Assembly (NCBI RefSeq): GCF_019649055.1 | Contig: NW_026570250.1 | Location: 744,001-808,000, forward strand | Length of the DNA: 64,000 nucleotides | Direction of reading: 5' to 3' | DNA from: Paramacrobiotus metropolitanus | Lineage: Eukaryota; Tardigrada; Eutardigrada; Parachela; Macrobiotidae | Part shown: in pieces, positions 49,672 through 61,600 of the stretch | Layout of the letters: every line of letters begins with the position of its first letter | How positions within the stretch are numbered: position 1 is the stretch's first letter | Notes under the pieces: model-generated | What the model was told of the DNA's origin: nothing | Database searches by the model: none | What the model saw: the letters and a program-made list of their open reading frames with translations, nothing else | Program-made: the position numbers and the translations under genes

Positions 49672-52600
49672 CGTACGACCAGAGTCTGGAATCTGAAATA
49701 CACATCAGATATCATGGTGTTTAATTCTCAGTAAAATGTGTGGATAACATAATATCCTGGGATAAAAGTGCCGAATTGCAAGTGCACGATTTTGGCTACA
49801 GCTGACTATTTTCGGTTCCCACCCGTACAGCAGACTTGTCTGTACCATATACACGTCATATTTTATATCGAAAGGAACAACAGAAATTGTTGAGTTCGTT
49901 AGTAGTTATCTTAAGATTCTTCTATCACAATTCGCAACCTTAAGGCAAAAATCATGCCAGTAAACTGCTTCGGTATAAACAAACGAACTCGTTGCCTGCA
50001 TGAAATCTGAATTGAAATCATCGTATTTGGTCAGCTCCGTAAATTCGATTCTGCTTACCGGCAATAAATCGTTAATTAATGACAAGGGCGTTGCCTTATT
50101 ATCACTCCATATGGCATTCGATTTAGAGATGAACCAAATATAGTGTTGTAAAAGGTGGTTATTAAATTACAGACATAACAAGTACAACAAACATAAATAA
50201 TTAATATAGTTAGTAAAAATACGGAAATGAGTCGCCGAGTTAGAAAGTGTCACAATCAATGCTGACACTGCTGAGCTACTATAGTACTGGCCATCATCGA
50301 CTGATCATCCGAAATGATGCGCACTTTTATTGTCATTGAAAGTTTTTAGAACGATCAATGTCTTTCTCTCTATCCCTTCAGTTCTTAGCTTCTCTAGGTT
50401 TTGATGGCATTCAGATTCACTGAATATATAAGAAAGCGAAAGTGGGTATTGTTTTTTCGTCGCCCTACATTCAGTGACTTTTCTCGGCGTATTGGTTCCA
50501 GGGGGAACAATGCCGCAGATCATTTGTCCAGCGAACTGTACTGCAGATAAGGCAGAGGAAACGATAAGACTGATAACTTTTTCTTGACCAATACTTATAA
50601 TTTACTCCGGCAGTTTCGGGCTTACAGTAGACTGAAGTTATACTGCTGCATTATGCACGCGCCGTACTAATTGTAGGGCGAAATCAATTACCGGTATATG
50701 GTCGGCGCAGTTTCATACAAAAACGCTACAAAACAGTCGAAAACACAGCTGATAGTCTGTGCGCAGTTGAAAGGCGACAACGAACACTGCACGTGCATGT
50801 GCTTATTGATATTAAACCAGCCGGCAAAACAGCTGTCATTTTGAAAGTTAGATGAGACAGTGCTCATGTAAATTGTATGCGAAACTGCTAAAGTAGCCGA
50901 CAAGCGAAATTATGCTACAACAAACTGTACAATTAGCCGTCTCATAAAATATAACTTTTCTAACTATCACATTGATGTTTACTAAAAATGGAGTGGCGTG
51001 TCGTACCTGGGGTAGTGTACTGGTCCAAATCTTTATGATCCTAAACTGTTAACTTGCCGGCCTTCGTCTGCGGAATAATGGTACAATAACAAATCCACCG
51101 AAGATCGCAGGGAAAGTAATCCAGCGAGATGTTAGAAATCCCCTGTGCTACTTGCAGTAGCAATCAACGTAAAAGTTGAGATTTTGTCGTTCCGTGGATC
51201 ATCTACTGACGATTACCGCAGACTACCGGCGTCATCAAAGTAACAAGATCAAAAAAGGTAAAACCAGTGCGGAAGGCAATGCAGAAAAAGCAGTATGTCT
51301 TAACTACTTGAGAGAGTACACATAGACTAAACAATAACGGCTCAATAAAAAATACGAATCGGCGATTATTGTTTTGTAACGATTACCAAACCGCAATCAA
51401 TTGGCGGTAAACAAATCGCAGCGGGCGAGAAAAGCCAATTGATTAAGTAAACTATGTATTTAAGAATAGACGGATTGTCAGCGGATAGACCTATACACAA
51501 GATGAGCAGAGTGAAACTCAAAATGCCGCGAACACAACCAAATGCAGTGCCGGCGTAACGCTTTTTTATATACCTATACGTGCACAATAAAAATGCCCGC
51601 CTGGAATCCCTGCAGAAATACACAAAAGGATTTAGCATAAAAATGACTAATAACAAAAAATAGTTGCCAACTAATCAACACCGTCTAAAATACTGGTGAG
51701 TGATATAAACCGTAACTCAGCATTTTTCGCATAGTGGTATTTAATTTGGTGTTCCGGTTGAGCCGTTTAACTGTGCCGTGAGGAACAAAAGCCTAGGTGT
51801 AAATCTGTGCCCAGATTGCTCTTTTTGTTTGTATATTTCGTACTAACAATTAATATTGCATAATTTGATGCATAGGATAAATTACACACATTTTTACTGC
51901 GTAATAACCAAATTTTATCATCTGATCTTACTCACGGCATTGATAACTTGATGGTTTTGCCTGATGTGAAACTGCCGCTAAGTGAACATTACGTCGTGAC
52001 ATGTTATGTATAACATTACAGATTGGCAAAAATACCAAAGACGCCTCTGTCATATAATATAAAAATGGCAGTCATATCCGCTCGGTAATAAAACATTTGC
52101 GCGCACATACTAGTGCATACTGATTTCGAAACGTTGCATAACAAAAGAAAGCAACCAACTTTTTGCGGCAACGAATGTACTTGAACTTTACACATTCAAG
52201 TTAATTGTTACTCGCACCTGCGCAGAAACGTACAAGAGTGCAATAATTCTAGTTAATTTGTCCGTTTTTCAGTTAATGTTGCTTTTACTTATCTACATAC
52301 TTTTATTTTCGTACTTGTACTCGCACTATTAGAGTAGTAGGCTTGAGTCAGATGGACACTGCAATAGATTTAATACGTCATATAATAATTAAGTGGTGAC
52401 TATAAATTTGCAAGAACACCACATTTACATCGAATCAAGTCTAACGTGCCCATATGCTTAGGTACAGTGCATTATTAGAAGTCGAATTTGAGGCTTTATT
52501 AAACATATCTACGAGTACTTAACAGTCTTATTGTCGAGGGTCAACGAGCCGGTAACTGGTGGATATACCTATTGTACGGGAAAAGTACTGTACTACACAA

Positions 52601-54359
52601 TTACAACATTTCCTTACTTTTGGCGCGTACATTTTGTAAGACTTGCCAATAGGATTTGATACCAGGTTTTGTGTAATTCTGCATTTCTAACCGAAAAGTT
52701 ATACGGATACAGTAATACACACAGCAGCAGTTAATTAACTCAGTATTAATGCGGCCGTGACAGGTCACAAACAGACATGTAATTTATAACTGTAGATTCG
52801 CACTTTCGTTAGTACTCATACACAGAAAGGGAAATTTTAAACCACCGGGGAGTATAATCGAAACGATGGATCCGGTTAAAATTAGCGTGAAGGAAGAGAA
52901 CATGCAGCTGGATTACTCCGCAAGTCTTACATAAGTAAAAGCCAAAATACAAGCAAATGGTTTAACACTCAGCTTATCCTGCATTTAAAAAGAATATGTG
53001 CAATTAGATGCATACATAGTATCTGATGATAACCTGAAACACACCGGTAATCATGGTGATTAATTTAAATTTAACAGAAACACTAGGCTATCAGTTCAAA
53101 TGCTCGCGTCCCGGAACGGCGTCTTTGATGGAGCTGATGACCAGCAGTCAGCGAATTCGATGATCTCCATAGCTGTCGAAAACGATGACGATGATGTCGA
53201 GCACGAAACAACTGCCGGAAGGGAGGAGACTCTTCCATAGGAGTCTCAGCCTGCGGTGCGTTTGTCCTTCTTGTTCGCTTAATTCAAAACAAGCAAAGCT
53301 GCCGTGATCACAATTTAATTTATTGTAAGAAATATAATGCATATGCGAAGCAAATTGCGCACCATATTTAACATGCCCTAATTGCCTATGCAGCTGTGTA
53401 TTTTTGAATTATATTTCCACTATTGTTGATTGTAAGAATCAACCTGCATACTGTATGAATGTACGGAAAAGGGGCACTATACGGGCATAAAATTGGTAAA
53501 GATGATTTTAAAAGAAAGCTCAGTAAAAGAACTCCAGTGTTATCTTATTAAAAAGTACTAGTAATATACATGCACAAACATTTCTTCCCCATAGCGTTCG
53601 ATGCAAAGGTCGTAGCGGAGTTGGAGGTTGATCGCCGTTTGGTAATTGCTCCCTGTTTCTTCCAAATCTAATTATTCTCCATCTTGCTCGCGTAAGACCA
53701 AATCCTAAGCATAAATCTGTAGGCATATTTGTTTTTGTCGTAAACAGTACAAATTCCTAAAATACTCGTATAACAATAGGCAAGTCTTAAAATAAGATAA
53801 CGTAAGTACAGTTTTACCACTGGTTAAACGCGTGTCACCTCCACCAAACAAATCCTCTCCGTTGTTAATAAGATTTTCGGATGAAAACAGCAGAAACGGC
53901 CGAAATGCTGGTTTTATAGTAGGTGTACACCTACTGCCTGTCGAACGATTGCGTTCCCTTTTAGACACAGGCATTATTTGTTCACTTTCTCCATTAAAAG
54001 ACAAATCACTAGTACTGTAGTGATGATATTGGTAACTAACCATGTTTTTGAATTTTTAGTTAGAAAGTGCTGCAGTATTACAAAATCTTAAACCCTCACT
54101 TTGCTTTTTGACATATCCCAGGCAATGCGCAAAAAGATAGCCAGATTCCGCGAAAAAATTCACCCCGTAAACATCAAATACGTCCCCGGTTGCTAGGAAG
54201 AATGAATATTATGAAAGAGATGGCAGTAAAGATTCCGAATTACTGGCGAAAAAAACCACGCGTTTACGTTTCTGAATAAGGAAACAAACGAACAAGTACA
54301 AGCTGAAACAGCGAAGACTAGCTGAGTGCTGATTGCTCCGGAATCTGTTGCTGAGAAAT
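49672..54359. other. 4.7-kb intergenic stretch with weak coding-like candidates
   Basis: Mostly AT-rich with no gene I can support. Three stretches look slightly more than random. 50523-50305 (minus) is a 72-codon frame starting MICGIVPPGTNTP. 51656-51366 (minus) has two hydrophobic segments and MLNPFVYFCRDSRRAF, reminiscent of the NPxxY end of a seven-helix receptor, but has no upstream helices. 52866-52934 plus about 53088-53240 (plus) read MDPVKISVKEENMQLDYS and then an acidic, Ser/Asp-rich segment (NGVFDGADDQQSANSMISIA) to a stop, with an AG before it at 53088 but no good donor between them. These may be exons of a small gene or chance. Confidence 0.4.
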
Positions 54360-54900
54360 TCTTGCGATGACCTTTTGTTACGAAGCTGCAAACCAACTTG
54401 AGAAACCGTATATCTCGACGATTGCCACTCGATTACGGTGGCAATGGTCGAGAATTCGATTGCCGGCGAACTCGGCCGGCACGTACTGCGCTGCAAACGA
54501 GCCACAGAAAGGCTGCCAAGCCATGACGGCGTTGGCGGAGAGTTCACTCGAAGACGGAGTAATGCCTATTTTCGATCAAGAATAGATCCCCAAGCAGCCT
54601 GTTCGCTAAAGATGACAAAGGCATGATGTAATTACTTGCGCGCCTTGGGAGCCTGGTAGACCACTAGCATTGGATGTGACCTGTGTGAATACTCTGGCCG
54701 CGACGCATGTCCATACGTACGGAGTGTACGCCACCTACATCTCCATGAACCTGGTGCGGCAGCGGGACACACCGGAAGAGGGAAACTAGCAGCGCTCAGC
54801 TGCTGGCTGCACCAAAGATACCAATTGGTGCCGGCAGCGTTTGAAATTTATATCTCTGGGGAACAGGAGCTAAAGACTTGTCAATAGAACCCGAAGTGGC
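54360..54900 (+). pseudogene. Decayed retrotransposon-type polyprotein 3' end, copy 2
   Basis: Same family region as 45640-46803, in the same orientation. GRHVLRCKRATERLPSHDGV (around 54475) resembles the H.L.C....R..RH segment. PWEPGRPLALDVTCVNTLA (around 54645-54705) matches PW..GR.L..DVTC..T.A, and YQLVPAAFEIYISGEQE follows near 54820. Stop codons and frame changes interrupt it, and the catalytic RT part is absent, as in the other copy. It also sits in a local GC rise. Confidence 0.6.
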
Positions 54901-55244
54901 AAAATCAGTCGGCTTATACAGTAAGCGAGCCGACGTACAGTACCTAGCAAGAAACCTTGTTCTTGTGAAGTTATTGTTTTACTCGTTATTCTCTAAAGTT
55001 GACAGACATGTAAGTGCCTAAATAAGAGCATTTCTGGCATTTTTAGCTGATTCGAGGGTTCGGTGGGCTGATTTTTAGAACAAGTATAATGATAACAGGA
55101 AACAGCTACATTTTTCATGTACAGATAACTGCCAATTGCCGTTCGAGTTTTACTGGTAATATCGCATTGTCATCTTATGATCGATAAACTGTCAAAAACA
55201 TTCGAGATCCATATAAAAAATGAATAAACTTAAAGAACAACAGA

Positions 55245-56543
55245 TTATCCTCCATTAGAATTTCCACCTCCAAGACCTAAATTAATTGCACATTCGTTAA
55301 ATCATAAGGATTGATAATGTTACGCGGAGCTTATATCATACAAAATGATAAACGGTAAATATAAAAACTTACCATTAGAGGATGGTCCCGCTGGGCCCCC
55401 AGCGGCGCCTCCACCACCGCCTCCTCCTCCACCTGCCCAGACAATAAACGATGACAAATAATCATTATAACTATCTGTAATTGTATCCATACCTCAGTTA
55501 GGGCATATATAGGTACGTATTGTAACTAAAGTTATTTCAGTGAAGGCCACATAGGTATCAGAAATTTTTTATAAACGTCATTATTTTATGAACCGTCTGA
55601 TCAACCACCTACTAGTGAAATAATTGTAGCAACTGGTGAATCACTTAATTGTTCTAATTGTGTAATTGTATCAATTCCGATTTCCGTCAAAAATTTAGGT
55701 GAATCGCTTCCTACCATATAACGGTACATCATATTTTATGAGTTCCTGCTGGTATAACATACCTCCTCCAGGTTTTTGCCTTTTCTTAACTCCCTCGGTC
55801 TCAGATCCAGTCTGGGTGTTCTGGTTAGCCGCCAAGCTGCCAGTATTCTGTGGCTGAATGGACGGCGTACTCTGGGCATTTTGGCTGGCGGCCGGCGCTG
55901 GGCCGCCGGCCGGGGCACCGCCTGCTGGGGCACCTCCAGGTGGACCGCCAGCAGGAGGTCCCTTGGATATGATTGCTCCACTAGTATCACTGGCGGCTAA
56001 TGTGCCGGTCAGATCAATATAGCTGTTGGCGAGTGAGCCCGGTCCGGGATTGTAGTAGCCGATTCCGGGGCTGCCGTAAATAGATCCGGTGTTGATTTGG
56101 TAGGAAAGTGGTGGCGCCAGCCAGGGGAACCCGAAGCCGGGATATCCGCCCCACCAGCCGTATCCTAAACCAAGGCCGGCTCCTCCGAATCCACCATAAC
56201 CGCCGATGAAGGCCAGTACGTAGTGGACAACATGCCCTGAGTAGTTAACGGTACAAGCATAAGAAGTAAAGCACCTCTTGATCATAATATTATATCTTTC
56301 GCATGTAGCAAAGCATAACAAAAATTACTAATTATTATTTGCTTAAATTCTATCATCACACAAAAGGTCGTACTCGGGACTGTGCTTGCATACAAGTATG
56401 AATTTTATCCGCACAGTACTTCCTAATCTGCGAACTAATTGCACTGGTATAATGTCGGCAGTCGGTACCCAACAAAGTTTTCATAATAACTTACCTAGCA
56501 AGGGAAGCAGAGTGATCACAAGAAATGTCTGTAGAGTTATCAT
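55245..56543 (-). CDS. Secreted Gly/Pro/Ala-rich protein, paralogue B, 4 exons
   Basis: Exons (minus): 56543-56495, 56236-55763, 55432-55373, 55276-55245. They total 615 nt, or 204 aa, and all introns are phase 1 with GT donors. The signal peptide is MITLQTFLVITLLPLLG. The mature protein opens Gly/aromatic-rich (GGYGGFGGAGLGLGYGWWGG), then PGFGFPWLAPPL and YQINTGSIYGSPG. A Gly-Pro-Ala region (GGPPGGAPAGGAPAGGPAP), a Gln/Asn/Thr-rich stretch and a basic patch (VKKRQKP) follow. An 11-glycine run is built across a splice junction, and the end is GLGGGNSNGG. The composition suggests a structural extracellular protein (cuticle, eggshell, adhesive or silk-like). I do not recognise the family. It lies about 1 kb from its paralogue, same strand, with the same exon plan. 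Confidence 0.82.
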
Positions 56544-57513
56544 GTTTTTATGTTGGTGGCTCGAATCATCAGCAATAGAGAGTCTTGTTAAATGACTGTT
56601 TTTAGCATTCCGGAAAAGATGAGCTGTACCAGGGTAATGGTTGGTTAGTCTAAAACTCAGCCGTAAGCGTCGTGGTAATAATGCTGATCGAAGAATCGGA
56701 GCATCGGAATTCTCTGTGGTCATCATATCGGTTCTTCTGCCTAATTTGTAGCAGATTAATCAAAGCTTTTCTAAGTCTCGAAATTAACTTAAATTAGAAC
56801 ACTGGAGTGAGATTATTGTTTTATTGCATCGTCAGCGAACACTCAAAATAAGTCTCACGCAAAAACTTTAAATGCTGTTAATGATCTTTGCAAGTGATCC
56901 TCGTATACATAGAAAGGCAGCCACCATAATTCATTATATTAGAGCGCTTTCTTGGCCGGCGCGTTATTAGGTCATTGGCCATACAACAATAGTAAATACG
57001 TTCCACAATGGCGCATCTTTACGCATCTTACAAATGTAATGTTTGTGTCTTCACGCGCCCTTATGTACATGTACAGACGTTGACGCTTTGAACTACAAAT
57101 CTTTTATACTGTATGATATTATACTATTACTCGTAGGGATAAGCCGTTTAAAAATAAGTTAAAAACTACAAAATATATTCCTGGCGCTTCTGCAAAGGCG
57201 GTTTTACTGCATTAGAAAATAATTGTTCATACTGACGGCTGTCGGCCGAAAAGAACCATTCTGCAATCTCGTATTCGTGCCGTTTATTATATTTATTCAT
57301 GTTCGATATCATCTCTTAATTTTTTCCGGCTAAACTAAGAAAAGAATGAGAATTAAATCAGCGCTTCAAAACGATAAAACAATATGTCAAACAAACATGT
57401 GCAAACCGCTGTTAAAAATGGTGAAATTAACGCATATTATGTGTACGGTGTATTGCAACCTATAACAACAATAGTAACAGTTCCACCCGAAGATCAGCCT
57501 TGTGCTAATATAC

Positions 57514-58669
57514 CTAGCGGCCACCGCTGCTACCTCCAGAACCGCCGCCACCACCGGAGCCAGCCGCTCCTCCCGAACTCGCGCCACCTGCTGCGGCAGC
57601 TCCGCTTGAACCTAAAACCATTCCAAAAAATTTGTTTAACATGGTTAGCGTTTTAGCATTTCGTGTTGTGCAATTGTATGTACATACCACCGCCTGCGTT
57701 TCCAGGTGCGCCGCCGGGAACACCACCGCCTGCGTTTCCAGGTGCGCCGCCGGTAACAGCTAAAAATAATTATGAATAATTAGAATAAAAATTAACCAAT
57801 ATTTTGGGCAAATAGAATATCCAATCGTTTTCACGGCAATGTTAAACGGCAAATTACAGGAATCGTAACAACAGCGTACAACTTTTCAGCATACTGCAAC
57901 ACTTGAGTGATTCAACCTGCGTAGGTGAATCGTGTATTGCGCTAAGTACTGCGCTAAGTACTTATCACTGTTCATGAGCGACGCACTCATAAAATGTAAT
58001 TATTGAGCAAGATTCTGGAGCACTTACAAACACTTCCCGCCAAGCTTTGTATTCCAGTGGGTATATTGCCGGGGATTGCGTTTAAGCCGGTACCGGTCGC
58101 AACTGGGTTAATACCAAGTGAGCTGCCTGCGATTCCCGGGGAGCTGGACGTCCCTGGCATACTTTTTGCTGGCGTATTCGGAATCAAATTATCGGGAGCC
58201 GCCTGCAGACCCTTGTTCTGAATATCGGGATTACTGGGAGGCATGTTCGGCCCGCCTCCGGATGAACCTCCGCTATAGCTCGACACGCCACCACCATATG
58301 CACCGGCACCCCCACGGTCTGGCGGATAGTAGAATCCCACACCGGGGCTGCCATAAATGGAGCCGGTGTTGATCTGGTAACCCAGCGGGGGTGCCAGCCA
58401 AGGGAATCCGAATCCAGGATAACCGCCCCACCAACCGTAGCCCAGTCCCAGACCAATCCCACCGAATCCTCCACCGAAGAACGACTGGGCTTGTTTGAAC
58501 AATAAGCCTTAAAACATTCCCGTAATATAGTAATTAAAGCGTCAAATTTTAATAATCAAATCCGTACACTTCTAAACTTTTATCAAAAACGCACAAAATT
58601 AGCGTGTCTACAGTAACGAAATGACCTTTCAATTGACTTACCAAAGATCACAATTAATAAGTGCTTCAT
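57514..58669 (-). CDS. Secreted Gly-rich protein, paralogue A, 4 exons
   Basis: Exons (minus): 58669-58642, 58489-58028, 57759-57688, 57611-57514. They total 660 nt, or 219 aa, and all introns are phase 1. The first exon codes only MKHLLIVIF, and the joined start reads MKHLLIVIFAQSFFGGG, a very short signal peptide, so a further upstream 5' exon is possible. The core block GLGLGYGWWGGYPGFGFPWL...SIYGSPG is identical to paralogue B at 40 of 44 residues. The rest differs: a Gly/Ser/Tyr region (YGGGVSSYSGGSSGGG), a Pro/Asn linker, two 12-residue repeats (VTGGAPGNAGGG / VPGGAPGNAGGG) and a Gly/Ser/Ala end finishing GGR. AATAAA on the minus strand occurs at about 57283-57297, some 220 nt after the stop. 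It is likely a structural extracellular protein. Confidence 0.8.
57688..57759 (-). repeat. Exonic 36-bp tandem repeat (two units)
   Basis: The whole 72-nt third exon of paralogue A consists of two 36-bp copies differing at very few positions, each encoding V(T/P)GGAPGNAGGG. It is a recent in-frame expansion that keeps phase 1 at both ends. Confidence 0.85.
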
Positions 58670-61600
58670 TTCTAATAAGCGCACAATTTTTCGCCAAATA
58701 ATATGCCAGCCAAATCTTTTTAACAGAACATTCGATTTTCTTTGAGTGCGTTTTTTGATTTTATAGTCGCTACCATTTTTGATGGTTTCATGGTTATAAA
58801 GATTCATTACTCATCTTGTATTAAGCAGTGTAAACTAGGTCGTCGAATGCTTCTTGGAACGTCTTCGCGTTCTTTTGCATTTTCACACACCCGAAAACAA
58901 TTGTTTGGACGAGCTAATGCATGCCACATTAGAAATCGCGCACAACAAATTTAAGTTGTACAGAAAAATGCTACATCGTTATACTGTATTTCACAAGCAC
59001 AAAATTAACAGAATTTTTTACTTCCCAAACACCGGTACTCATTTATGCAGTTTAGCTGAAAATTTAACTTCCAGTATGCGTATATGAAAATGTTTAAATC
59101 TTATGCTATAGAATATAAAGAACTTGACCGGCACCCTTTCGATTTTTGTGGTAATCCCACAACTTTCAACTTCTTAGTTAACAGTATGCGAGACTGTGCA
59201 TAATGCAACTTCAGTAGAAGTACTTCGAAGTGTACTACAGTACAGAAAGAACCAATGAACATTAATATTTTACCTTTCATTTTTGTTCGTTCATTCCTGT
59301 TTTACTCTGTGAGCGTGGTGTTGGCCCACAAGTACCGCATTATGCGGCATACGAGTACTGTATCTGAACTGGGTAGTGGATACAGTGGGTAGCCGGCTAG
59401 CCCTAACTAAATCTTAAATCTAATCTTGAGCGAAGCAGTACATGTTATTGAATCTCGCTTTTGTATGTTTTTGCAAGTTTGTTCCGTGTCACCCCCAGAA
59501 CGTTTAAGTTTAAGATCTCCAAACATTTAAGGAGCGGGTTGGAGAGCGACCAATATCTTAACTTTTGATTTAATTACCATTGCGGTACAAATAGGTATAA
59601 TTTACATATCGTGCAATAAAAACCCAAGCCGAATATATTTGAGGTAAAACTGTAATTATATTATTAGCACAACTACTGTGAACTACAGAGTAAGTGCGTA
59701 TATCCTATGAATAGCCATGCGATTGTAGCGATCAACCAATAATCGCTTCCAAACTTTGAAGTTTAAGTCGTAATTGTAAAGAACGCTCCCCACGCGATCA
59801 ACATTCTCAATACCTACTGAGTTAGTCTGAGTATATTATATAGAAATTAAGATGAGTATAGATATACAGATACGTACAAGTGCGGCGCACTTTTGCATAA
59901 TTTGACTGCTGTTCGTACTTTGTGCACGTCGCGCACCACATGCATTTATTGCGCTTTTTTACAGGGTTTTTGTTTCGAATTGTACTTTCGTTAAACCACC
60001 CAGCATTTAATAATTACATGGTTGCAACGTGTTCACGGTTATTTTCTACAGCATAAGGGTGGACATGGTATGCCTGACTTCATTACGAACCGTACTTCGT
60101 TTACAAAAGAACTGGGTGCCACCGCGAGCACACCGCTATCTGCAAGTCGTCAAAAGTTGGTTGTTATAACTGTGGCCTTCAAAGTACATAGTTTTCTAAA
60201 AGTTCCAAATATGTTAAACAGAACATGTGCTTAGAGGCAGTAATCATCACACAAGTACAAATAATCTCTCGGAGAGATTTCTCACAGGTAAACTCCTGAT
60301 TTAAACCGGAACATTGCTGTTCCTAACAAAATTAAAGGGCTTCGCGACAAGCTGTGCTTATGTGACAAGCTTTATACTGTACATGCATAATAACTAAATT
60401 TTTCTGCAAAATATAGTGGCAACTCTTTACTTAATTACATATTGACGTTGTTACAGTCTAATTAAGTTAAAATTTAACGTTACAGAAACTGACCACACCG
60501 TTCGGTTTGCGCAAATTCTTGGCAAAATGAAAACCAATTACACCAGCATAAACGACTGCATTACTTACTCCAGGCTGGCGCAGAAATCCCTATATATGCA
60601 CTTACACGGTGTACATATCATCATTAATCAATGTGAAAATACAAAAGAAACAAGTTCGAAATCAGTTTAATTGACCAATTAAGTGATTGACCTTATTAAA
60701 TACAATTAAACGAAGCCACTGCGTAAGCAAAATCCAGTTGGGTGTTTATTTTTTAAAATCGAGATCACTATCATGCGTTACTCCCGTGCCGCGGATTTGT
60801 TGTTATTAGAGTGTAAACCAGATTTATGTACCTCTTAAGCACAATCATAAAAATCGCCTTTATATAAGTGTCCGGTAAGACCACAAAACAAAATCAGCAC
60901 ACGTATCAACTAAACGGCATTATCTAATTGCACAAACAGCAACACTTGATCACAACTCTAGAGATTCCCATAAATGATTCTATGGCCACGCAGATATGTG
61001 GTTGAAAGTACATTAATCGAGTAGGTTAATCCTACATCAAAAAGCCGATACGGTTTTACATCGTTCCGTGCCATTTTGATCAACGTTAAATTTGGATAAC
61101 AGTAGTTAAAAACTGCATAATTTAAAGACGTTAATTAAATTATGACAGAAGGTTTTAGATCCATTGGCTTGCTAAAACTATATTACCTAAAGCCTACTTT
61201 GATTAATATAAACTGCTTTAACGATACTGTAGCTTATTCAGCGGGAGAAAAACATTAGGGCAGCGAAATGCAGTAAATAACTATGCTTTAAAAAAGCTAC
61301 AACATTTCTGAAGCAGAGTAAACTGTTATCTTCATCCGGGCAAAATTTGTTGCACTGAAGTTAAATATCATGGACGCTTTTATACAACAGCCTTCGGTGC
61401 TGCTCAATAATTATATAGGATAAGCCTGTATCTATTTTCAATTATAAAATAAAATCTTTGGTGCTTCGTGTCCACAGGCAAAAATTGATTGAAGAACCCA
61501 GCGAATGGGTGGAACGAACTGACCGGTAACCTAAAATCAGCCAGTCTTAAGTGCAGTTCATCGGATGCCAAGTAAGCTGCAAAGTCATTTACTTTAGTGG

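Noticed and set aside
51366-51656. NPxxY-like receptor tail on the minus strand
   Set aside because: The preceding helices are absent and a stop lies just upstream; a chance hydrophobic frame is more likely.
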